Shown here: positions 12,901 to 24,900 of the stretch, one piece after another
How positions within the stretch are numbered: position 1 is the first letter of the stretch
Layout: each line of letters begins with the position of its first letter
Origin: Elysia chlorotica
Taxonomy: Eukaryota; Mollusca; Gastropoda; Plakobranchidae
NCBI GenBank assembly: GCA_003991915.1
Contig: RQTK01000057.1
Location: 879,431-943,430, forward strand
DNA length: 64,000 nucleotides
Direction: 5' to 3'
The notes under the pieces: model-generated
What the model saw: the letters and a program-made list of their open reading frames with translations, nothing else
Database searches by the model: none
Told to the model about the DNA's origin: nothing
Program-made: the position numbers and the translations under genes

Positions 12901-15900
12901 TCAACAAAAGGTTCCAGTTTGGCTTTCATAAGTCTTGTCTGAGCCTCTGTGGCATCCCCTTTGCAGGAGCACATAGCCTCAAGAATTTCCTCTCGGGGAA
13001 AGTCTTCTGCCAGGGCACTCAGTTTTTCATACTGAGGGATAATTTGTAAGAAAGGCATGTTAAAACCATCCCATTCCAAGAGGACAAGGAGTCGAAATCA
13101 AAGGGGATTAATTTAAGCAGAATACAGTAAAATATCATATGCTGTTCAGAAAGACTGTTCATTATGGCTTGCCATTCTATGATTCTTATTTAATTAATTT
13201 TATAAATCCATCCAACTTTTGGACAGGACAATAAGTTTTCATATTGAGGGATAATTTGGTTTGGAAGAAAGGCATGTTACAAACATCCCATCCCAAGAGC
13301 ACAAGGAGTCACAATTAAACAGGATTACTTTAAGCAAAATGCACTAAAAATATTCATCCCTTTATCATATGCTGTTCAGAAAGACTGTTCACATAATGAC
13401 TTGTCATTCTATGATTCTTATTTAATTAATTTTATAAATCGACCCAACTTTTGAACATGACAATAGTAAACCACTCATTACAGTTTCAAATCAAATTTGT
13501 TGCATTTTTGAAAATGATTGAAAAAACATACATCAAGAAAAGGTTTATTTAAGTAGGAACAAAATTTGAACCGGATTGGTGAAAAATGTTCTGTCATTCT
13601 TAAGTAAGCTCAACCTTTTCACATCGCATGATTTTAGGCCTATTCCTTGTGTGCCTTTTATTTCAAAAATTTATAACAGCTGTGATATTAATTATTTTGA
13701 AATGGAAGGTGTGCAGATCAATACAAAAAGGTGCTAGCACAAGAGCGTATCAACCCACACATCATGTGTGCGAGGTGATGGGAAAAGGTTAACATTTCTG
13801 GTACAGTTTTCAGCACTGATCTCAGATTTGAAATATTCCCTGAGCAACTAGGCTCATTTGTTGAGATTGTTCACCAAATGGAAGGCGTGTAGATCAATGC
13901 AAATAGGTGCTAGCACAAGGGCATATCAATGCGCACAACCCGTGTACCATTTGATGGGAAAAGATTAAATAAGTACCCAAAAAAAGACTAGCACTAGACC
14001 TACCAGAGCCTGCCTGTCTTGCACACACTTTTCTGTTGCCTCTTTCATGTTGCCCTGACAGATGATATAGGCCACCTCTGCCTCCTCCAGGGTAACCTCC
14101 CCTACATTGTTCGGGCTGCCTTTCTGTCCAACCCCGCAAGCTTGGGCCGCTATCTTGGCCACGTTCTTCTTCCAGTTGGTTCTCAGCCAGGCCATGGGTT
14201 CGATGTTTGCATTCATACTTTCACTGATCTCAATAGCAATCTGGACCGCTTGAATGTCAAAGTCTTCCAAATCTGCCATCTGAAGGTTCGTATAAAGCAA
14301 AAAAAAAACAATTTGTGAAATGTACAATTTCAACGTTGGTTGTGAGTTGAGTTTGTTTGCACAGTAATGGTCCTCTGAGAAGCCAACTTTTCACTTGGAG
14401 GACAGGATATAAAGACAAAAATAAATTAATTAAAAAATTTAAATCAAAGAATACTGTTGAGCTGATGAACAAAAAAGATGACATTGAAAACTTCACAAAA
14501 CAAATGTATAAATCTCCAGCCACCTTTCTTTTTTTCAAAGACAATCACTCACACAATGACATACAGATGTAAATTAGCATCAACATACCTTTATCAGCTG
14601 AGTCAGATGGGCACCATTAGCCTGCAGCTTTTCTATAGATCTGAGCTCCTCCATACGAGCTAAGCTGTTCTTAATACTATCCGATCGAGACTCGCGTAGA
14701 GTGCTTGACGGATGTTCAGGAAGCGCCTGAGCCTGACTTTTATCAGACAATGCCTCACGAGTATTGCTGTCGAGATTGGAGTTACTTTGGTTGCTGGTGT
14801 GTGTGGTGCTACTTGGAGCCATCTTGAGTGGTACTCGATTCGTATTCTTGGGTCTGGCCCCAACACCAAACAAGGTTTGACTACTGGAACTAGGAGCTGG
14901 ATTTGCAGAGGAAACCAAAGCACTTTGGTTGACAGGAGACGAATATTCACTGGTAGTGGCATTGGAAAACAGCTGAGGGGAAAAAAGAATAAAAGAACAT
15001 TTGAATTAAGTAGTGTTTTCACTATTATCCGTGTTATGTCTTATAAAAATGATTTTTTGATCAAAGGGGGTTGAAAAAGTTAAAAACAATTTTTTTTTTA
15101 ACAAGTCAAAAAAAGTGTCCATTTTAAAAGTTTAAACTTTCTGCTACCTGGGAGATATGTCTCGGCAGCTGGTGGCTGTGACCTTGCAACCACAACACGT
15201 GTGAAGACAGCTTGGAAGAAGTTTAAAGAACTACTACCAGTTCTTTTGTCTCGCCACCTCTCATACAAGACGCGGGGTCATGTGTACAGCACTTGTGTGC
15301 GGAGTGCAATGCTCCATGCTAGCGAGACATGGCCCTTGACCAAGCCAAACCTTCAACGCCTGCAGAGAAACGACAGGGCAATGATAAGACAGATCTGCAA
15401 TGTGAAGCCAGAAGATGTGGCCACCACTAGGTCAAATGAGCTATTGACGCTTCTTGGCCTTGAGGACCTGAACCTCATTCTGAAGGAGAGAAGACTCCGG
15501 TGGTATGGCCACGTGGAACGGTCAAGCGGAGCTATCAAGACAGCATTGGACATGCAAGTAACAGGAAGTCGTGGAAAAGGGAGACCCAGAATGACATGGA
15601 AGCAGGTGACAGAGAGGGATCGGAAAGACTGGAAACTCTCAACAACTGACCCTCATGACAGAAACACCTGGAGATCTGGTGTGAGATCAGCCATGCGTGC
15701 AGCAAGCCAGCTACCTGGAAGGGGGTCTACTGATGTGGATGTTGCCCCAGTACCTGCACGTTAATCAAAATACCGATGATGATGATGATGATTTCTTGTA
15801 AAACGGCAATATGCATATTGTTTGATGTCATGACTTTAGCTAGTTCTCCTGCCTGTCTTGCACACACTTTTCTGTTGCCTCTTTCATGTTGCCCTGAGAG

Positions 15901-18900
15901 ATGATATAGGCCACCTCTGCCTCCTCCAGGGTTACCTCCCCTACATTGTTTGGGCTGCCTTTCTGTCCAACCCCGCAAGCTTGGGCCGCTATCTTGGCCA
16001 CGTTCTTCTTCCAGTTGGTTCTCAGCCAGGCCATGGGTTCGATGTTTGCATTCATACTTTCACTGATCTCAATAGCAATCTGGACTGCTTGAATGTCAAA
16101 GTCTTCCAAATCTGCCATCTGAAGGTTCAGATAAAGCAACAACAAAAATTCTTGAATGTACCATTTTAACGTTATTTGTGAGTTGAGTTTGTTTGCACAG
16201 TAATGGTCCTCTGAGAAGCCAACTTTTCACTTGGAGGACAGGATATAAAGACAAAAATACATAAATCTAAGAATATAGAATAAAGAATACTGTTGAGCTG
16301 ATGAACAAAAAAGATGACATTGAAAACTTCACAAAACAAATGATTGTGAAACTCACAGGTTCATTAAATTGCGGTATGAAACCATAGGTCAATCTTTTCT
16401 TTTATTTTTTTTTTCAGATGAAAATAAATTGATATTTAGTAAAATAAATGTATAAATCTCCAGCCACCTTTCTTTTTTTCAAAGACAATCACTCACACAA
16501 TGACATACAGATGTAAATTAAAATCAACACACCTTTATCAGCTGAGTCAGATGGGCACCATTGGCCTGCAGCTTTTCTATAGATCTGAGCTCCTCCATGC
16601 GAGCTAAGCTGTTCTTAATACTATCCGATCGAGACTCGCGTAGAGTGCTTGACGAATGTTCAGGAAGCGCCTGAGCCTGACTTTTATCAGACAATGCCTC
16701 ACGAGTATTGCTGTCGAGATTGGAGTTACTTTGGTTGCTGGTGTGTGTGGTGCTACTTGGAGCCATCTTGAGTGGTACTCGATTCGTATTCTTGGGTCTG
16801 GCCCCAACACCAAACAAGGTTTGACTACTGGAACTAGGAGCTGGATTTGCAGAGGAAACCAAAGCACTTTGGTTGACAGGAGACGAATATTCACTGGTAG
16901 TGGCATTGGAAAACAGCTGAGGGGAAAAAAGAATAAAAGAACATTTGAATTAAGTAGTGTTTTCACTATTATCCGTGTTATGTCTTATAAAAATGATTTT
17001 TTGATCAAAGGGGGTTGAAAAAGTTAAAAACAATTTTTTTTTTAACAAGTCAAAAAAAGTGTCCATTTTAAAAGTTTAAACTGAATAAACATGGCATTAA
17101 CATGCACAAGCTTGTCATGGGCAAAACAATGCAGTTCAAAATCTGAGTCTGAATTTATATTGAAAAAAAGAGCTTGTATACAGGACTTTGACTCTATTTC
17201 AATATGGGAACATGTTGTCCAGATCATTAAAATTTGTGTCCTCTTCGGTCCAAGCATACTGCCTTTACTGTCTACCTCACCAAGGCTCTGTGAATATTCA
17301 CATTGTTCCTGCAATTTTTTTCTTAACTTTAATACATTGATACGATATAAAAGTTTCCTGTACAAAGAAAAATCAATTTCGATCAATTTCACTTTGAGCT
17401 CAGCTCAGCATTTACATGGTACTTGTATAGATGATGGTTGAAAATCATCAAAAATCGCACGTTACAAACAAGTATTATTTCAATAATTACTTGCACATTT
17501 TTTCCATTGATATCAAAAGGAAGGTAAATTTGGACGGATTTTAAGCTTCCAGTCTTAGGCTCTTTAATTTGAAAATGAAAATAATAACTCCATCACCTTA
17601 AGCTCCTGTATAGATAAGATCTTTTAAGCCCTAAAGTCATCTGTACAAAATTTCTAATGATATACCTGAGCTTGCTGTTGCTCTCTCAGCTCAAACTCTT
17701 TCTTTGCTCTTTTCTTCTCCTCCATTATCTGTAACGAAAGAAAATAAATGATTATTGACTTACTTTGTGTGGTGAAAAGGAGTTCCAGCGTATATAACAA
17801 ACCAAACATTGTGATAATTGAAAGAAATATTTAATAATAATTGTTAAAATCACAAATCATATAAAAATTAAAAATGCATTAAAAGCAATTTAAGCAAGGT
17901 GTATTATTTTGCAGACAACTCAATAAAACTAAGAAGAAGTTTATAAATGCTTGGAACCATTCTCCAAAAACGAAAAAAACTTTTAAGTCTTTCGATGCAC
18001 AGGCTGAGCTAAAAACAATTTTCTAATTGTCGACAAGGGACTGAATTTGCCGACTACCGTGTCAGAGGATTGACTCTCGGCGCTATGATTGTTACCTGCA
18101 GGTGAAGTGGAGAGTTGCCATCACGCCGACAATTTGATCCCACTTGCATTTTGGCCATAAAAATTTGACGGAAAACCGACAATTGTCGGCATGCATGCAG
18201 ATTTAATAAAGAGGGGAAAGGCAGGATATTTTTTTTTAATCAGACAAAATGGGCATGCAGACTTAAAGAGTCTATAAGTAATTTAAATCACTTTCCCTTA
18301 CTTTTAATTCTTTGAATTTCAGTTTTGAAGCATGTAAAACTGAAACTTAATCATCACCTGTTTTTGGCTTCCAATGATGTGCTGGCCTATAGTCGAGTCT
18401 CCATAACCACCATTGTCATCAATTTTATCTTCAATATCCCATAATTGAGTATCAGCAACGTCATCGTCATCTTCCTCAAATAAAGGAGGTTTTTTGGGAT
18501 TTATCTCATTCTGCAGCTCTACAAGAGTGGCAATGAAGTCGTCTTTCTCCTGATCGTCCAGGATACTTTTCTCCTCTTCCTCATCATCTTCTACCCCCTG
18601 TTTTGCACTTTCTTCGATGTCATCATCACTATTGCTATCGCCTTCTTGATCCTCTCTTGGGGCAGTCACAAGATTAGGGTTGTCTGAAGTGCGGTGGCAA
18701 ACTTGGCATATGTGAACATTGATTGGGTTCAAAAAAGTACAGTGCTGACATTCCCACATTCTGGAAAAGAAAACAATTGTAAAATATGAAAAGAAAGCTT
18801 TCTTTTTATTTGATTAACTACTGACTGTTCATATTTGTTGTCTTTCTTGCTCTGGATGTGAACAAAGCATTATGACAGTTTCTTTTACTAAACCTTCAAG

Positions 18901-21900
18901 TTACTCTCTTAGGTACCATTCCACAATACATTTTCTATAAATTTCTTTTCTGTTTTATAGCCCATGAGTTAGCCATTACACTACATACAAGTCTCAAAGG
19001 GAATAACATGCAAAGGCAGTTTTTTTTTTTCTTTTTCTGCTATTCTCTCTCAGAACAAGCTGATCAAGTAGAGAGCTTTACATCACAGCTTTCATTTTCA
19101 CTACAGGTGAATATATTATGTAGCCATACCTATCTGATGGAGAAGGGCTCCTAGGAATCTTGGGTGCTGGAATAGTCATGGCCAACACATTCTTGTCCGG
19201 TACAAGTTTTTTAGAACGAGGCGGCAGTGCTGGAGGTTTTTCCGTCTCTAAATCCTTTAATGTATTAAGAAAATAGATCAGTTAATGAAATTTAAAAAAA
19301 AAACAACTGTTGGCTGCACTTGTAACAAGTCACATTTTGCTGGCAATAATAAAACAGAGGATTATGACAGTAGTGAACTATACTGATTCATGTGTTGTAA
19401 AAAAATGTGAATGCTTGAAGAGATGTTAATTCAAAGCAATCTTTGCTTCATAGTGAACAGATCATAGCTGATTGATAAGCACTTGAATTGTGTGTGGCTG
19501 TCAGAGCTAAAAAATATATTTAAAACAAGTAATAACAAATTGCCTACAAAAGCAAAGCAGATGGGAGACAAGCACACTAGCACATGCTTACTTTTGGGGT
19601 ATCAATAATGTATCTTGCATTTACAAATGGATCAACTGAAGCTTTGAGCTTTCATTACATAAGATATATATCTATTTCATTTTATTTCAATTCATGCAAC
19701 TTTAAAAAGCAGCACATAAGATCATGCATCTTAACTGCTTTAGCTTGTCTTACAGCAAGAGATATAGAAAACAAGTTACAGGGAAAATTTTATATGAGAA
19801 ATGATATAGTATTTCATTATCACACCATCATTTAATAAATGTGGATTTTTTTTACTTTTACAATTGGCATATTGCATTAAAATAAACCTTCAAATCTGAC
19901 CTTCAGATCAGAGATGCCTTCACAAGTCTCAGTGATGCTGTCCTCTACAGGAACCCTAGACCCGTACAGATGGGTGTCCTGGGTATTTGTGGGATTGGAG
20001 GTTGGTGCAACAGAATGGGGAAGGTGGGCTGGTAAAGGCTGCTAGCAGTGAGAAGTGTCGGTGTGGTTAGTAAGGGTTTCAATAGGGGGGAAATGAGTAG
20101 GTAGCATATCACTCTGTTTTAAAACTGTCACAAAGACTTTGTTTAAAAAAGGTTACATTTTTTTTTCTCGCTTGTCATACTTTAATTTTTAAATCAAGCC
20201 TTATTAGCCTTCAATTTGGCTTAGAAGTAATACAACAAGCTGAAAAATTATACCCATAATCTTCAAATTTTCTTGTCTTACATGCACAATTTTACACATA
20301 CATATGAAAAGTATGTTATTTTTTTTTGTGCGCTTTTGAATAACGTTATTCTAATCTTATATGCAGGAACAAGCTTGGAGAGAAGACAGTAATGCTTGCA
20401 GTATTACATTGAGAAGTAATTCCAAGCATGTGTCAGTATTAATTGCTTTGAGTGGAAGGCATAAAAGGAATGCAGCATATCAGGCATGAAGTTAACAGTA
20501 TATGGACTACAGCTTTAAAAAAGACAGGACAACCAAATGCAATTCAAAAAAGGTTCCCTTTCCATTATGTCTTTTTTCAAAATATCATAAATCCGATTGA
20601 GACAAGAAATTAAAAAAAGACGATGGAAAAAAACACTTTTTTAATATTAGTTTTGTAGAAATTACCAGTGCTGAACCAGTAATTAGGTTGTCAAGCACTG
20701 GATTTCCCTCGTCAGACAAAAGAGGGTAGAAAAAAAAAGTATCCCCACCAAAAATGTTAGGTGTTCCATTTATTTATTGAAAAATATTTGAAAAGGATAA
20801 AAAATTCCATTGGCAAGTAAATGATTGCTCCGACGTGATAAATTAAAAAAGAGGGGAATGGGGCTGCTTATAGGGACAGGGAAAAATCTATAGCAGAGCA
20901 TTGTTAGTGCTTGATTTTCAACTTTCTCCACGGTAGAATAAGAAAAATTATGTCTTTCCTAAATGTAACAGAGACACACCTGAAAAAGAGCACACACAAA
21001 AATTACAGAAAATATTGCAATTTAAATGAACCAATTTGACAACTTATTGAATAAATAATGAACATGATTATTTACTTACCTTATTATTATCTATCATGAC
21101 ATTGAGTGTTTTTGGAGTGTCCTGTACTGCAATGTTCATGCTATTTGTGGGTATCTGAGCGCTTGGCCTGCCGGGACTTATATCTGGTGGGTAATAAATC
21201 TCTTGTTCAATGCTGCTGCTCTCGATGCCTTTGTAGAAATGGTTGACTTGGTATTGCTGCTTCTCTTTGAAACTTTCTAGCTTTCTCTTCTCCTTCACCA
21301 TTTCCTCTTTCCTGCGCTGCATTTCACGGCATTCTGATGTGCTGTAAAAAGAACCTGGTCCTTCCATCCTTTTTTCCGTCTCATCCTCTAGCGCTCTCAT
21401 ATCGGCATTTATATTGCGGATGAAATGATCACACATGTTGATCCTCTTAGTAAGGTCCGGCTCCATTGAGAGCTTTTTAATATACTCTGAAGGTAAAGAT
21501 GGAGAAGATGGTGGAGGAGTGGACAAAGGCGAGGATGGGGCTGAAATAAAGGGAGATTGACACGAAGAGGCTGGAGAATCCATTGAGCCTGGATATGGGT
21601 ATCTGAGAGGCACAGGGTGCTGAAAATGTTCCTGTGTATTTGGGAGGCCATGCTGGCCGCCTAACCCCATCTCTCGCTGATAACTGAGACTTCCTTGTTT
21701 GTGGCCGAGCTTTCTGTCAGTGTTGGGTATGTTTAAACCTGCAAAAGTTCCCCCTGTGGGGTCCATGTGGTTGACAGCACTCTGAAGGCCCTGATTATTG
21801 GGTGGCATTGATTGAAGAGCGGTCTGGTTTGGTTGACTTGGATCGCGATATTGTTGCAAGCTGTACAATGGAGTTTGCTGAAACTGAAGGCCACCAATGT

Positions 21901-24900
21901 TTACTTGGCCAGGTGACATACCATACATTGCAGATGGCATGTCCATTGTGTTTTTATTGTATGGGTAGGCATGTCTCTGTCCTATTTGTTGTTCCCGGGG
22001 TCGGTACTGTTGGGGATGGTTAGGGTATGAGAATTGCTGGTAGGGAGAAGCTGAACTCACTGGGTGAGTCCATCTAGGGCCTTGATAATGAAGCGGGGTG
22101 TTTTGTTGAAGATGTGTCCCTTGATCAAGCTGGGCTTGAATATAAGGGGGCAAGTTGGGCCTTTGTTGCTGCTGATGCTGCATCCCCACTCTGCTGTCCG
22201 CTGGCATATTACTCAAAGAGTACGCTGCTTGATTACCTGTATTGTACATTCCAGCCATGTGAGACGTTGGGTACATTTGTCCGGCCATTGTTGTTTGTCC
22301 ATGAAACTGATGCGGCACAGTTGTGAACTCTGAATTGCTGCTTGTAGCTGATGACAAAATCATGTTCATGTTCTGGGACTGAGAATGAGCTGGGGTTGCT
22401 GGAGTTGCAAAAGAAGGCATTACTGAAGGGTTGTATAGAGAGTGTTGTCCTTGCATTCTGTAGATAGTAGGAATCTGCTGCTGCTGTTGCTGTTGTAATT
22501 GGTCATAGCCTTGATAAAGCTGCTGTTGCTGTAGCATATGCTGCTGGTGGTCTTGCAGTGGACTCTGCTGGATATGTGGAGGCGGAGATTGCATCAGGAA
22601 TTGGTACTGAGACTGATTGACAGCACCCTGCTGCACCTGGTGTTGCCTCTCCAAGTCCACAGATTGTTTGTCCGGAGGTAAACTGTTTCGACAAAAAACA
22701 AAAAAAGGTTCCACTTAGAAGCATGACTTTCTATACAATCAGACAAAGCAAACACTGAAAATTTAAGGAATTGCTTGATGTAATATTTTCTATTGCGGAC
22801 TATTCATAGAAAAAACTATTTCAATTATATGACTTCACAAGACAATGTTTAAAATTGGATCTAATATGTCAAAGAACGATTACTTGTAATATCATTGGCA
22901 ATTCCTTTACTCTTGTATCAACAAAAATGAGATGTTAATTAAACTCACATGAACTATCACACTCAACTCACGAGTTAAAATTCTTTGCTGTCATACATTT
23001 TTATATTGCTTTACCTTCCTATATAGTCAACCTCTCTTCTCATCATGTGGCCAAAGAATGTTGTTTGCCTTTTCCTCACCTTGTTAATTATTGATGGTTT
23101 TGCTTGAGCTTCTTCTAAAACTTCTTTGTTTGATTTCTTTTCTGTCCAAGAGATGCGGAGCATTCGTCTAAAAAACCACATTTCTATTGCTTTCAGTTTC
23201 TTTTCTATCTGCTTTGATACCGTCCACGCCTCGCAACCATACATTAGAATAGGTTCTATGTAGCACTGAAGGACCCTTTTTCTTGTTTGGATGGAGATGC
23301 GCTTATTTGTTAAGATGGTTTTCATGCGCTGGAAACTTGCCTTTGACTGCGCTATGCGAGATGATATTTCGATGTTGTTTCTGCCATCGCCTGATATTAT
23401 TGCCCCTAGATATTTAAAGCGGTCACTTTGTTTGAGTTTGGTTCCTTTGATATAGATGTCACTCGTCGGCGATATCTGTTCCTTGCTGATAACCATTACC
23501 TCTGTCTTTTTACTGTTCAGTTCTATTCCTTTTTTCCTGCTCTCCTCTTCTACAATGTTTACTAAATTTTGTAGATCATTGTTGTTTTCTGCTAACAATA
23601 CTGTATCGTCAGCATATCTAAGGTTGTTGATATTGTGACCTCCCACTTTTATTCCAGGATGTCCTTCTAAGTTTCGCATGATTATTTCATTGTAAAGAGA
23701 GAAAAGGTCTGGAGAGAGCACACATCCTTGTCTTACACCACGCTTTATTTGTTGGAAAGTACTGATTTCCCCATCAACTCGCATTGCTGCTGTTTGTTCC
23801 CAATATATGTTTTTGATCACCCTTAGATCCTTTCCATCCACCTTTAACTTTGTCAGTTGCGTGATTATCTCATCGTGGCGTACTCTGTCAAATGCTTTGG
23901 TGTAGTCGATAAAGCATAAATACACGTCTTTCTTCACTTCTAAAGCTCTTTCAAGCAAATTTCGGAGAATGAATATAGCATTTGTCGTTCCTTTTCCCTC
24001 TACGAATCCACATTGTTCTTTGGCCACATGATGAGAAGAGAGGGACTAGAACATCTAGTGACAACAGGAATGATTGATGGGAAACGCAGTCCAGGAAGGC
24101 AAAGAGAAAAAATGGCAGACGGGATGAAGGAGTGGCTACAAATATCAAAGATTACAGAGATGATGAAACTAACCAGAGAAAGAGAGATATGGAGGGACAT
24201 GATCACCAACGCTATGAGGCATGGTACTTGATGATGATGATGATGATAGTCAACCTGGTGATAAATTTACATTGGCAAACTTCATAAGTCATTTCAGACC
24301 TGAACTAAAACAAATCTCTGCCATTTTTCCTTACTTTAAAGGGGAAAAAAAGCTCACCCTAATCCTTTATCAAGCAATGTCGAGTTATCAACTTCTGGCT
24401 GGGCTGTATGATCAAACTTAGAGGCATTCATTAAGGGTGTTTCATCTTGCTTGTCACGCCTGAAAATGAACATATATGTAGTTAATATTGCTTTATTTTG
24501 TCATACAGATATACATAACATAATACAGTTAAAAATCTTTATTAATCCCTCGAGGGAAATTGAAAATGCACTTTCTTCATACAAAAACCAAAATTTAAAA
24601 ATTAACATCAATCAAAAATAAAAAAGGTACAATTTTTATATCAAGACTAATAATATTAAAGGTAACATATAAATTATAATATCACAATATTGCAGCTTAA
24701 GTTGCTGTAAGTAGAAAATTACATGTTGTGTGAACATTAAAAATTATACATAATATACAGACAAAAAAATTGATGCATAAATATAAACATTGATACTATT
24801 TAATAAAAGTATGATAACTACGTATAATTAAGAACAGGTTTTAAAGGGTTTCTGCGTTGTAAAAAATAATTTTCTAATAAAATGCTCATTTTTTTATAGA

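Noticed and set aside
23011-24027. Reverse transcriptase frame as a host gene exon
   Set aside because: It belongs to a LINE with target-site duplication and inversion inside an RNF31 intron.
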